Shown here piece by piece: positions 1 to 7,797 of a stretch of 46,217 nucleotides of DNA (within the stretch, counting starts at the first letter, position 1; each line of letters begins with the position of its first letter). The notes below the pieces were generated by a model that worked only from the letters and a program-made list of their open reading frames with translations, did no database searches and was not told the DNA's origin. The DNA comes from Patescibacteria group bacterium (GTDB lineage Bacteria; Patescibacteriota; Minisyncoccia; Moranbacterales; UBA2206). Where the stretch lies: contig JAUPKF010000002.1 of the NCBI GenBank assembly GCA_030837625.1, positions 64,168 through 110,384 of the forward strand, read 5' to 3'. The position numbers and the translations under genes are program-made.

Positions 1-2
1 TT

Positions 3-1142
3 CTCAAATCAGATTTGCCGGACGCGACTCAAACACAAGGAATGGGCTTGGATAGTTTCAAATTTAACCTGAATCGGGAAGACCAAAAGGATTATTTGAA
101 AGTTAAATTGACTGTCACGGAAAACGTAACCAGCGGAGTAAAAAGAGAGGGACATAGTTCCGTTGTTATCCCAGTTTCTTCCACTTCCGAAAGAATCAAG
201 CTTTACAGCGCCGACGTTTCCAGCGATAGCGCCCTGAATCTCAGCCTCGCCGACACTGAGAGATGCGTTTCCGGTTTCGAAAAAGCCATGTGCCCGGTTT
301 TTAAAAACGAAATTATTGGAGTTAACATTGAAGGCGACGGTCTTACCGACTTTTTCTGGACGCTTAACGGTGAACCGATCTTGCCGTATAATAAAGAATA
401 CCAAGCTTCCGACACCGCCTTCTTCCCCGTTCTTTCCAATCCAGGAGAAGAATATACTCTGACCCTCGCCGCCACGGACCAGGATTCCGGACAAAAAGTT
501 AACCTGACCCGCGCGCTTTTTGTGGCCGAACCCAGGGCGGAAATAGTTTCCACATCTTCCGACACCTGCAAGCCGGTACTTTTGGGAAATTACGTCAATT
601 TGGACGGGGAGCTTTCCGCGGATTACAGCGAGAACAATTTTTTGGCGCTGACCGGCTACCCAATTACACTCAAAGCGGACTTCTCCGGGCTGAACATTTC
701 CCCCGACAATTTTAACTGGTACGTAAACGGATATTTAATCAACAGATACAACGCGGAATATTATGCTTTCAACGTAAGCGACGAAGGGATTCTGACTTTG
801 CCCGACGGAGAGCTGGATCAAACGTACGCGGTGTCAATTTCCGCGCTTTACTCGCCGAACAATTCCGTCAAGAAGGCTTTGCAAAAATATTGGGGTGTGA
901 CTTACGGCGATTTCTACGAGAAAACTATAACTAATTCGGTTGAAATAAAAATGATTGATTTTATGCCTCAAGAAATGGCGACTGCTCAAACCTCTCCCCG
1001 AAAAATTCTCGCCAGTATGTATCTGGCTGTTCCCGAATATCTGGCGTTTTTACTACGAATTGTCTTGACCGGCTTTCTAATTCTTTTCAGCTCAAGATTT
1101 ATTTTGTCGTTTTTCCCGAATATAAATAGAAATGAAATATAA
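3..1142 (+). CDS. Surface-exposed Ig-like protein with C-terminal membrane anchor, 5' end cut by window
   Basis: The reading frame is open from base 3, so the gene begins upstream of the window. The TTG at 15 is only the first possible start seen, not the likely real one. The visible part is about 378 residues, rich in Ser, Asn, Asp and beta-strand-like segments, with phrases such as FFWTLNGEP and FNWYVNG that recall PKD/Ig-like extracellular modules. The last 45 residues hold one hydrophobic helix (IPEYLAFLLRIVLTGFLILF-like) and a short basic tail, consistent with a C-terminal anchor and an outward-facing body. The stop overlaps the next gene by 11 bases, so it is translationally coupled to the pilin-like genes downstream and probably belongs to the same envelope apparatus. 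I do not recognise a named family. Confidence 0.7.
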   Translation, partial: LKSDLPDATQTQGMGLDSFKFNLNREDQKDYLKVKLTVTENVTSGVKREGHSSVVIPVSSTSERIKLYSADVSSDSALNLSLADTERCVSGFEKAMCPVFKNEIIGVNIEGDGLTDFFWTLNGEPILPYNKEYQASDTAFFPVLSNPGEEYTLTLAATDQDSGQKVNLTRALFVAEPRAEIVSTSSDTCKPVLLGNYVNLDGELSADYSENNFLALTGYPITLKADFSGLNISPDNFNWYVNGYLINRYNAEYYAFNVSDEGILTLPDGELDQTYAVSISALYSPNNSVKKALQKYWGVTYGDFYEKTITNSVEIKMIDFMPQEMATAQTSPRKILASMYLAVPEYLAFLLRIVLTGFLILFSSRFILSFFPNINRNEI

Positions 1143-2148
1143 AAAAATAAAAAAATACATATTTGCCGCGATGTTTTTATTTTTCCCTGCTTTGGTTTCC
1201 GCCCAATTCACTTATACCCCGATGGAAAAAATTCCCGGGTTTGAAACCGCCGGCGGGGACTTTCCAGCATACATTCTGGCTATTTACCGCTTCGGACTTT
1301 GGACGGTCGGCATCGCCGCGCTTCTGATGATTTCGGTCGGAGGCTATATGTACATCACCTCCGCCGGCAACAACGCCCAAACCGGAAAAGCCAAAGGCAT
1401 CATCACCGACGCTATAATCGGCGTGCTTCTGGCACTGACTTCGTATTTACTTCTTTATACTATCAACCCGGATCTAGTTCAAATAAAAATACTCAGCACT
1501 ACTGCCCCAGGCACAGGCACAACAAAAGCTGAATGCGAGAAATGGTGTGATGACGCCGGGGGCAACGCCGAGTGGACGTCCAGCTGCAAAACCGGATGTA
1601 GCAGTAACAGTGAAAGCCCAGTATCGGCCAATAATCAAGCTGAGTGCGAGAAGTGGTGTGATGACGCGGGAGGTAATGCCGAGTGGACATCCAGCTGCAA
1701 AACCGGATGTAGTAGTGGATCCAAAGTGAGCGGAACGGCCAATTGCAACGATTTAAACCCTTCTCTATCTAATGAACTCAAACAAGCCAATAACGGAGTC
1801 CCGCCCGCCCTTTTAGCCTCCTTTATGCGAAGAGAGTGCACCTCAGCTATGTCAAATTCCGGCGCCTGCGCTACCAATAACTCATATGGAGCCGGAGGAG
1901 CAATGCAATTTATAGATTCAACGTGGAAAGATTATGGTTGCACCGGAAGCAAATTCAACCGGCAAGACGCTCTTAGTTGCGCGGCTAAGAAAATAGCCAA
2001 GGATAGCGGAGGAAATTACAGCGACGCCGGCATCAGACAATCGGCCAAGAGATACTGCGGATCGTGTACCGATCCAAAGGCTTGCGGTGGAAATTACTGT
2101 GATGGAATAATTAGCAATTATAACGCCTACAAATCTTGTACCCCCTAA
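1132..2148 (+). CDS. VirB2-like pilin fused to Cys-rich repeats and a lytic-transglycosylase-like domain
   Basis: Residues 1-24 are a signal peptide ending in VSAQ. Residues about 46-110 hold two hydrophobic helices separated by a short polar turn, the layout of the T4SS/TrbC-VirB2 pilin family common in Patescibacteria. Two identical 26-residue Cys-rich units follow (133-158 and 170-195, four Cys each). Residues about 205-338 resemble a goose-type/SLT lytic transglycosylase: PPALLASFMRRE gives a candidate catalytic Glu235, and GAGGAMQFIDSTW matches the SLT GxMQxxPsT motif. Ten or more further Cys suggest disulfides outside the membrane. The start overlaps the upstream gene by 11 bases and the next pilin gene follows after 19 bases. 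The inferred role is a membrane or pilus subunit carrying its own wall-opening enzyme. The fold assignment rests on motifs only. Confidence 0.75.
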   Translation: MKYKKIKKYIFAAMFLFFPALVSAQFTYTPMEKIPGFETAGGDFPAYILAIYRFGLWTVGIAALLMISVGGYMYITSAGNNAQTGKAKGIITDAIIGVLLALTSYLLLYTINPDLVQIKILSTTAPGTGTTKAECEKWCDDAGGNAEWTSSCKTGCSSNSESPVSANNQAECEKWCDDAGGNAEWTSSCKTGCSSGSKVSGTANCNDLNPSLSNELKQANNGVPPALLASFMRRECTSAMSNSGACATNNSYGAGGAMQFIDSTWKDYGCTGSKFNRQDALSCAAKKIAKDSGGNYSDAGIRQSAKRYCGSCTDPKACGGNYCDGIISNYNAYKSCTP

Positions 2149-2167
2149 TAAAAATTAAAATCTAACG

Positions 2168-2692
2168 ATGATTAACAAAATTAGTATGAAAAAAGCCTTT
2201 TCAATCTGCTTTCTAATTGTGTCCATCGGTTTATTTCTTTCTGCGGACATTACACTAGCCGCCGAATGCGCAACGGCGGGAGGAACTTGCTATCCAACAT
2301 CCTGCCCGGCTGACAAGCCCCAGCAAGTTACGGACGGGGAATGCACCACGCCGGGGCAAGTCTGCTGTAAAGCCGGAACGGCTACAACTACTCCGACCGG
2401 CGTTTATATTCCCAATGGTTCCGAAGTGGGACTGCCCGATCCGTCCGGCGGAATCGCCGCTGTTATCAAAAATGTATTATCTTGGATGCTGGGCATTATC
2501 GGAATGATCGCCATCATCGCTTTTGTCATTTCCGGCCTCCAATATCTCACTTCCCGCGGCGACGAAAAACAAATCGAAACCGCCAAAACGAATATGACAT
2601 ATTCCATCATCGGCGTCGTTGTCGCTCTTTCCGGCTTCATCATCATCCAAGCCATCGACCTGGCGCTCCGCGCCACGTCCAGCAGTTTCTAG
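2168..2692 (+). CDS. VirB2-like pilin with short Cys-rich N-terminal segment
   Basis: This 174-aa protein has a signal peptide (cleavage probably near TLAAE, residue 32) and a compact Cys-rich stretch (six Cys within residues 33-67, ending VCCKAG). A Thr/Gly/Pro-rich linker follows, then two hydrophobic helices (about 100-120 and 138-165) joined by the polar loop TSRGDEKQIETAKTN. That loop and helix pair is typical of the two-TM T4SS-pilin family found in multiple copies in CPR genomes. An internal Met at residue 7 (base 2186) is an alternative start; no clear Shine-Dalgarno sequence distinguishes them. It is the middle of three consecutive pilin-like genes, with 19- and 15-base gaps, so co-transcription is likely. 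Unlike its two neighbours it has no extra C-terminal enzyme-like domain. Confidence 0.75.
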   Translation: MINKISMKKAFSICFLIVSIGLFLSADITLAAECATAGGTCYPTSCPADKPQQVTDGECTTPGQVCCKAGTATTTPTGVYIPNGSEVGLPDPSGGIAAVIKNVLSWMLGIIGMIAIIAFVISGLQYLTSRGDEKQIETAKTNMTYSIIGVVVALSGFIIIQAIDLALRATSSSF

Positions 2693-2707
2693 TTTTTACA
2701 TTTATCA

Positions 2708-3802
2708 ATGAAAAACAAAACAAAATTTCCAAAAATATTTTTATTCCTCGCGGCTCTTGTTTTGCTGCATCTTCCCTTTCTCGCTTTTGCCGATGGCATC
2801 GTTCCTTGTGGCAACTCCAGCCAAAGCCCCTGCACGCTGTGCCACTTGATTATTGGGATCAAAAACTTGATTGACTGGGGGAAAAATCTTTTGGTCACCA
2901 TTACTTTCGTCGGGATTTTCATTTCCGGCGTGATGTATATCATTTCTTCCGGAGAAGAAGCTATGGTAACCCAAGCTAAAAAGTTTTTGAGCGCCAGCCT
3001 CATCGGCTTCACCGTCACCCTGGCCGCTTGGCTGATTGTCAACGTCGCCATTACCTGGGTCGCTTCCGCCAAACCGGATCTCGGCATCGGGAAAACTAGT
3101 TGGAGCACTTTTACTTGCGACACCACATCCAGCGCGCTGACCGACGGAGGCGGAACACCCGGACCAACACCCGCCGCCCAAAAATGCTGCATACTGGCTA
3201 CCGACAAAAGCGATCCGCGCTACGGCAAAGCAGAAAACTGCCCAGCGCAAAAGTCAGTAACCGATCCGGCGGAATGCAAGAAAGATTGCCCGGCGTCTTG
3301 CCAAGGCAACCCTGATTATCCGACCTGCATATCCAATTGCGAAAAAGCCTGTGATGATCAAGATAAAGCCTGCGAACAAGGCACCCCAACCGAGAACTGC
3401 GCAGCTAACCCCGCCTGCACAACCGCAACGGGTACGCCTGACGGTTATACATACGACCCAGGCATAGAACAACAAAAGAGTGATGCCTCGAATGAACTCA
3501 ATCAAATGTTAAGCTGTATGCAGGACAAACTACCCACTGAAGCGAAAAGAATAAGCTCCATATCGGACTCAGCAGGAATGGCAAGATGCACCACCAACTG
3601 GCAAAGGCCTCCTTGTGCTCATGCCAAAACTTCTTGCCACTATGGAGGCACAACCTGCGCGGGAAAATCGTACGCGGTTGATTTCGCAAATGAACAATAT
3701 TCAAGCCAAATATCTGCCGCCGCGGGACAATGCAATGGGAGAGTAAATCCCGAAGGAAACCACATCCACGTTAGCGTACAAACAAACTGCTGTACTCTAT
3801 AG
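2708..3802 (+). CDS. VirB2-like pilin fused to Cys-rich linker and M15/Hedgehog-type peptidase-like domain
   Basis: The 364-aa product has a signal peptide (1-28), a Cys-containing lead (CTLCH) and two hydrophobic helices (about 55-80 and 94-118) with the pilin-type loop SSGEEAMVTQAKKF. A long Cys-rich linker (about 159-237) includes CKKDCPASC and CEKACDDQDKAC. The C-terminal 75 residues carry SCHYGG (His311), SYAVDF (Asp325) and GNHIHVS (His352, His354). A His, an Asp and a terminal HxH are the zinc ligands of LAS/M15 D,D-peptidases and Hedgehog-like folds, although the His-to-Asp spacing (14) is longer than in VanX. The inference is an exported pilin-like subunit bearing a peptidoglycan peptidase domain. 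It parallels the transglycosylase-bearing gene two positions upstream. Confidence 0.7.
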   Translation: MKNKTKFPKIFLFLAALVLLHLPFLAFADGIVPCGNSSQSPCTLCHLIIGIKNLIDWGKNLLVTITFVGIFISGVMYIISSGEEAMVTQAKKFLSASLIGFTVTLAAWLIVNVAITWVASAKPDLGIGKTSWSTFTCDTTSSALTDGGGTPGPTPAAQKCCILATDKSDPRYGKAENCPAQKSVTDPAECKKDCPASCQGNPDYPTCISNCEKACDDQDKACEQGTPTENCAANPACTTATGTPDGYTYDPGIEQQKSDASNELNQMLSCMQDKLPTEAKRISSISDSAGMARCTTNWQRPPCAHAKTSCHYGGTTCAGKSYAVDFANEQYSSQISAAAGQCNGRVNPEGNHIHVSVQTNCCTL

Positions 3803-3857
3803 CTTTTGAATTTTAATTTGTCATTTTTCATTTTGATTTTTAATTTTTGATTTTTCT

Positions 3858-5006
3858 ATGTCCACTCTCAAAAAAATATTTTTCCTCTCAATCTTCATCT
3901 TTGTCCTGTCATTGCTTTTTTGGGGCGTGTATAATTTGTCCTTCAAAAAAACTTTCGTAGATGAAACGCCGAAGGAAACCGAAGCGCCAGACGAGATAAA
4001 AAATGTTGTCCCTCCCAAGGAAACTCCCGCCATCATTGCCGTTTTCGACGAACCGGCCATTTCTCCGGTTCTTTCCGCCGACGGAAACGCCATCCGCTAT
4101 TATTCCAAAACCAACGGCCAAGCCTGGGAGATAAGTCTTGACGGAACCAACAAAAAAATTATCGGTGACACAGAACTGGCGGGGTTGGCTGACGTTTATT
4201 GGTCGGCCGATAAAAACAAGGTCATTACCAGATTTAATAAAATCGGCGAAAAAGTGGCCTTCTTCTATTACAACTACGCCGAAAACAAGGGCGTAAAATT
4301 AAAGGATAATTTAGACGAGGTTGCTTGGAATACCAACGGAAACAAGATTTTATACAAATATTACAGTCCTGCCAGCCAGGAAAGAACCTTAAATATCGCC
4401 GATCCGGACGGAACCAGCTGGCAAAAACTAGCTGATTTGAAATACCGCTACGTCAATATCGCCCAAATTCCCATGTCCGGACTCATCTCATTTTGGAACC
4501 GTCCTGATGCTTACACAGAAACGCTCCTTCAGACCGTCCCCGCCATCGGCGGCGAAGAAAAAACCGTTTTCACCGGAAAGTTTGGCGCGGATTATCTTTG
4601 GAACAATTCCGGCACCCACACACTCGTAAGTCACTCCGACATCCGCATGGGAAACAGGATGCAGCTCGCGACAATCAACTACAACGGCGGGGAATACAAG
4701 AATTTGAACATTCCCACTTTTGTTTCCAAATGCCTTTGGTCGAAAGACCAAAAAACAATCTACTACGCCCTTCCCGGAAACATTCCCGAAAACTCCATTC
4801 TCCCCAATGATTACGATGAAGGAAAATTCACCACCACGGACACTTTTTGGAAAGTCAATCTGGAAAACGGAGAAAAAACCAGATTAGTAGAAACGGAGAA
4901 TATCCCCGGAAAATTCGACGTGGCGAAAATGTTTCTCAACTCCGATGAAAGCATCCTTTTCTTTACCAACAAAATCGACGGGGAACTTTACCGAATTGAT
5001 TTATAA
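3858..5006 (+). CDS. Membrane-anchored TolB/WD40-like beta-propeller protein
   Basis: The N terminus (residues about 5-28) is a single uncleaved-looking hydrophobic anchor, followed by an acidic Pro/Glu linker and a 300-residue body. The body has repeating blade-like units of the kind seen in TolB/PD40 propellers: short strands ending in Gly-Asn-Lys or Asp-Gly-Thr turns, for example ISLDGTNKKI, NTNGNKILYKY, IADPDGTSW, WSKDQKTIYYA, NSDESILFFTN and DGELYRIDL. Such domains usually mediate protein contacts outside the cytoplasmic membrane. The gene lies 55 bases after the pilin cluster, across an AT-rich repeat-like spacer (3803-3857), and ends just before a 150-base hairpin. It may assist the neighbouring envelope machinery, but that is inferred only from position. 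Confidence 0.65.
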   Translation: MSTLKKIFFLSIFIFVLSLLFWGVYNLSFKKTFVDETPKETEAPDEIKNVVPPKETPAIIAVFDEPAISPVLSADGNAIRYYSKTNGQAWEISLDGTNKKIIGDTELAGLADVYWSADKNKVITRFNKIGEKVAFFYYNYAENKGVKLKDNLDEVAWNTNGNKILYKYYSPASQERTLNIADPDGTSWQKLADLKYRYVNIAQIPMSGLISFWNRPDAYTETLLQTVPAIGGEEKTVFTGKFGADYLWNNSGTHTLVSHSDIRMGNRMQLATINYNGGEYKNLNIPTFVSKCLWSKDQKTIYYALPGNIPENSILPNDYDEGKFTTTDTFWKVNLENGEKTRLVETENIPGKFDVAKMFLNSDESILFFTNKIDGELYRIDL

Positions 5007-5021
5007 CGTACTCAAATGATA

Positions 5022-5174
5022 GCAAAAGAGGTGGTTATTTTTTTTGAATGGTTGCTGTTTGAGAACGAGGATTTTTTCTAAAATTTTCCTTTGGCAGCCG
5101 TTGATTGAGGGAAAATTTTAGCTAAAAAATCCGCGTTCGAGTTGACCATTCGAAAAAATAACCGCCTCTTTTGC
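5022..5174. repeat. Large imperfect palindrome (about 150 bp) between convergent genes
   Basis: The arms 5022-5052 and 5144-5174 are near-perfect inverted repeats (GCAAAAGAGG... with ...CCTCTTTTGC). A second inner arm pair (about 5061-5090 with 5110-5140) continues the stem, leaving a loop of about 20 bases centred on 5100. The element fills the whole gap between the convergent beta-propeller gene and the Wzy-like gene. It could be a bidirectional terminator or a MITE-like element; no adjacent transposase identifies its source. Confidence 0.8.
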
Positions 5175-6563
5175 CTACAACGCCAGAAAACACATCCAAA
5201 AGACGACCGCCAGGTCGTTTTTGAAATAGGTCGTATCGACCAAGCCGTGAAGGAGGATATACAGCATTATTGCTAAAGAAATATACAACGCATCCATAGA
5301 GACGCCCCGACGGGGCGTCTCTACGTTTATCATCGCAAAAACGTCCTTAAAAAATAATCCCACCAGCCACAAAAATCCAACCAACCCCAAAATCCCCCCC
5401 GCCAGCCAAAACGCCAGAAACAAATTATGTGGATGCGGAACCGCCCACTCCAAATATGGCGGAAAATGCTTTTGATATTCTAAGTATTTGTCTTGAAAGT
5501 TTCCCGGCCCGATTCCCAGTATCCAATTGTCTTCCAAAATTTTTCCAGCCGACTTCCAAATCATAACGCGAGAAGATAGAGAAGAGCGCTCATCGAAATT
5601 TATGAAATCAGTAAATTTTTTATTGTTGACCTGAGAAAAAAATAATACGACTAGAATAGCAATAGTCACTATGTGTTTCTTATTTATCTTATTCTTTAGC
5701 AACTGCCACAAAACATCTTTCCCGCTATTTGCCGCCAGATCCCTCGACTCCGCTCCCTGCCTCGCCGGCAGGCGGGCGCTTCGCTCGGGATGACACATTG
5801 TTTTTATCGCTTGAGTGATTAACAGCGAAATGAAAACAGCTATCCAAGCAGAATATGAATACGTTTTATATACAACAAAAAATATTATTAGCAAATAGAT
5901 TATATAAAAAATAATTTTTAATTTTGCATTGTCATTTTTATTTTTTAGATTTTCATTTTGAATTTTCTGTCCATAAGAATTAACTCTTTCAACGGCAGAA
6001 AGCAACAAGAATAAACCTCCTATTATTCCTGGAGACAGATACATCGCCAGATAATTCGGCGAATTAAATATTCCCTGTAGCCGGCCGTCAAAAGTGACCG
6101 CTCCCGCAAGATAATATCCCAAAGAAATTATCGCCACCGCTAAAGCCGAAAAATAATACGCTGTAAAAACATTGTCTATCTTTTCCCGCGGGACAATCGA
6201 ACGGGCGGAAACAAAGAATAAAGCAGGCAAAACAAACCAGCTTTTTATGATGCCCAGGCTGTGTACGTAATCGATTACGTACATGTTTACGTAAGTTGAA
6301 ACAGTCAAACCCACAGACATCAGAGCGACGGGATAAAAATATTTTTTGTAAACCACATCCGTAGAGACGCATTGCAATGCGTCTCTACGACCGCAACACG
6401 ATAATGCCCACAAGATTAAAACAATCCCCACCAATATTTCCCAAACATTCGTCGGAATACCATAAATCTCAAACCTGACCAGATAAAGCGGCAGACAAAA
6501 AAAGGCCAGGCATATTAGGTTTTCGAAATTAACTATTTTTTTCATCAACATCGACATTTGCAA
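5175..6563 (-). CDS. O-antigen ligase/polymerase-like membrane protein (Wzy/WaaL family)
   Basis: The 462-aa protein has about 10-12 hydrophobic helices and a large loop with the Wzy_C/WaaL hallmarks: SSLSSRVMIWKSA, then ILGIGPGNFQDKY and the conserved HPHNLFL (about residues 377-383). It should act at the outer face of the cytoplasmic membrane, polymerising or transferring undecaprenyl-linked polysaccharide. The first codons overlap the end of the upstream Wzy-like gene by 35 bases; a start at 6545 (MKKIVNFEN) would reduce this to 17. Four segments look repeat-derived: residues about 57-68 and 414-423 (TAGAGACGC palindromes), 256-279 (a REP-like GATCCCTCGACT/CGGGATGACA element) and 199-216 (an AT-rich Lys/Asn repeat). 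They fall between hydrophobic helices, so the protein may tolerate them. Confidence 0.8.
   Translation of the reverse strand: MQMSMLMKKIVNFENLICLAFFCLPLYLVRFEIYGIPTNVWEILVGIVLILWALSCCGRRDALQCVSTDVVYKKYFYPVALMSVGLTVSTYVNMYVIDYVHSLGIIKSWFVLPALFFVSARSIVPREKIDNVFTAYYFSALAVAIISLGYYLAGAVTFDGRLQGIFNSPNYLAMYLSPGIIGGLFLLLSAVERVNSYGQKIQNENLKNKNDNAKLKIIFYIIYLLIIFFVVYKTYSYSAWIAVFISLLITQAIKTMCHPERSARLPARQGAESRDLAANSGKDVLWQLLKNKINKKHIVTIAILVVLFFSQVNNKKFTDFINFDERSSLSSRVMIWKSAGKILEDNWILGIGPGNFQDKYLEYQKHFPPYLEWAVPHPHNLFLAFWLAGGILGLVGFLWLVGLFFKDVFAMINVETPRRGVSMDALYISLAIMLYILLHGLVDTTYFKNDLAVVFWMCFLAL
5297..5323. repeat. Perfect 13-bp-arm palindrome inside the Wzy-like gene
   Basis: The arms TAGAGACGCCCCG and CGGGGCGTCTCTA are separated by one base. 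The outer TAGAGACGC arm is shared with the palindrome at 6361-6388 in the same gene, so the two are members of one family with different cores. Translated, it gives ETPRRGVSM, between two hydrophobic segments. Confidence 0.85.
5738..5795. repeat. REP-like element inside the Wzy-like gene
   Basis: The segment has AGATCCCTCGACT at one end and CGCTCGGGATGACA at the other, with a nested GC-rich palindrome (GCCTCGCCGGCAGGCGGGC). The same end sequences occur at 32392-32431 and 32488-32533. In the gene it encodes CHPERSARLPARQGAESRDL, a peptide typical of translated REP copies. Confidence 0.8.
5917..5968. repeat. AT-rich repeat copy inside the Wzy-like gene
   Basis: This stretch of TTTTTAATTTT, GTCATTTTT and TTCATTTTGAATTTT matches in style the intergenic repeat at 3803-3857 and the one upstream of ruvB (33570-33672). 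It encodes a Lys/Asn-rich peptide (about residues 199-216) in a loop between transmembrane segments. The family assignment is by eye. Confidence 0.5.
6361..6388. repeat. Perfect 28-bp palindrome inside the Wzy-like gene
   Basis: GTAGAGACGCATTG is followed directly by its reverse complement CAATGCGTCTCTAC. The outer arms equal those of the element at 5297-5323. It encodes GRRDALQCVST near residues 58-68. Confidence 0.9.
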
Positions 6564-7797
6564 AACTTAGCACCAAAAGCAAAAGCGTCAAGACCACGGG
6601 AGAATAGATGGCCGTTTCAAAAAACGAATGGACTGAAAATATTATCATACTCGCGGCGCATCCCAGAAACACAACGTGCTTTTTTGATTTTTTTATAAAT
6701 ACAAGAACTGAGGAAAACATCAAAACAATCCAAACGAGAGCATTGGCGGCTCCCGTTTCCGCCGCGATATCCAAATAGGTGTTGTGAGCGTAAATCGGTT
6801 CGCGATAATCAGCCGTCGGCTTGATTTCCAGTGGATAGTTTCCAATGCCTGTTCCAAAAAAAGGATAACTCCGCGCGACCTCCGCCGCCTGTCCCCAGGT
6901 TTCGATTCTGCCTACATTGGAACCTTCTCTCAAATCAAAGCTGGAAAAAAACCTTGAGGATATGGGTGAAGGAATGGACAAAGAAACTCCAAGCAAGCCA
7001 AGAATTAGGGCTCCGTATAGTTTATGTTTTCTTCCGATTCTATTCCAAAAAAACCAAGTTAAAAATAATGCGCCAGAAAAAAGTCCCAAATAGCCGCCGC
7101 GGGAAAATGTCAGCGCGTCAGCCGTTGTTAAAATAAAAAAAGCGGCTAAATAAAATTTGTTTTTGTTTTTCAAAAACAAGGCCAACGCCAACGGAATCAA
7201 AATCCCCAAATAGTAGGAAAGCATATGCGGATCGGGAAAAAATGAAGTGGCTCTCAAATAAGTCGCGCCGGAAATATTCACCAGCCAGCTGGGATTTTTC
7301 AACACCGCTTCCGTAAGACTCCGTCCCAAAAAAGGCGGCACCGCGTAATTCGCCCAAAAACCACACACCGCTTCCAAGCCGAAAATAAATTGCGCCAAAA
7401 ACTGCCCGATGCCAATCATTGCCGCCGCGGTTCCGGAAAAGATCAAATATCGAACAACTTTTTCCAGTTTCCAAATGTTTCTTATTTCAGCCGAAGCGAC
7501 AAAATACAAAGGGAAAACGGAAAGCAGAAACAAAAGCTTGCGCGCCGACCATTCCGGATTTCTGGCAAAGAACATGGAAAAAAGATTTAAAAACAAAAAA
7601 GAAATTATCAGCAACGTCTGCAAGTTTTTTCCAATAACTATTTTTTTGTTCTTTAGCCCGCTCGCCAGCCAAACTAAAAAAAACAAAATAATCAACACCC
7701 GAATCGAAGCCAAATCAACGCCTTCCGCCGGATTAAGGGCGATTTGGAAGGGGAGATAAAGAGATATAAATAAAAGAAAATTGAACAGCATACTCAT
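6529..7797 (-). CDS. Second O-antigen ligase/polymerase-like membrane protein
   Basis: The 422-aa protein has roughly 11 hydrophobic helices. It contains the Wzy_C-type stretch: NVGRIETWGQAAEVARSYP, GTGIGNYPLE and the periplasmic-loop IYAHNTYLDIAAETG (His-Asn pair, about residue 337). This motif order (R..W..A, GxGxGNY, HNxyl) is characteristic of the O-antigen ligase/polymerase superfamily. It overlaps the glycosyltransferase gene upstream by 4 bases (ATGA) and the second Wzy-like gene downstream, so all three should be co-translated. With two related enzymes in one operon, one may polymerise the repeat unit and the other transfer it to an acceptor, but sequence alone does not say which. Confidence 0.8.
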   Translation of the reverse strand: MSMLFNFLLFISLYLPFQIALNPAEGVDLASIRVLIILFFLVWLASGLKNKKIVIGKNLQTLLIISFLFLNLFSMFFARNPEWSARKLLFLLSVFPLYFVASAEIRNIWKLEKVVRYLIFSGTAAAMIGIGQFLAQFIFGLEAVCGFWANYAVPPFLGRSLTEAVLKNPSWLVNISGATYLRATSFFPDPHMLSYYLGILIPLALALFLKNKNKFYLAAFFILTTADALTFSRGGYLGLFSGALFLTWFFWNRIGRKHKLYGALILGLLGVSLSIPSPISSRFFSSFDLREGSNVGRIETWGQAAEVARSYPFFGTGIGNYPLEIKPTADYREPIYAHNTYLDIAAETGAANALVWIVLMFSSVLVFIKKSKKHVVFLGCAASMIIFSVHSFFETAIYSPVVLTLLLLVLSFANVDVDEKNS

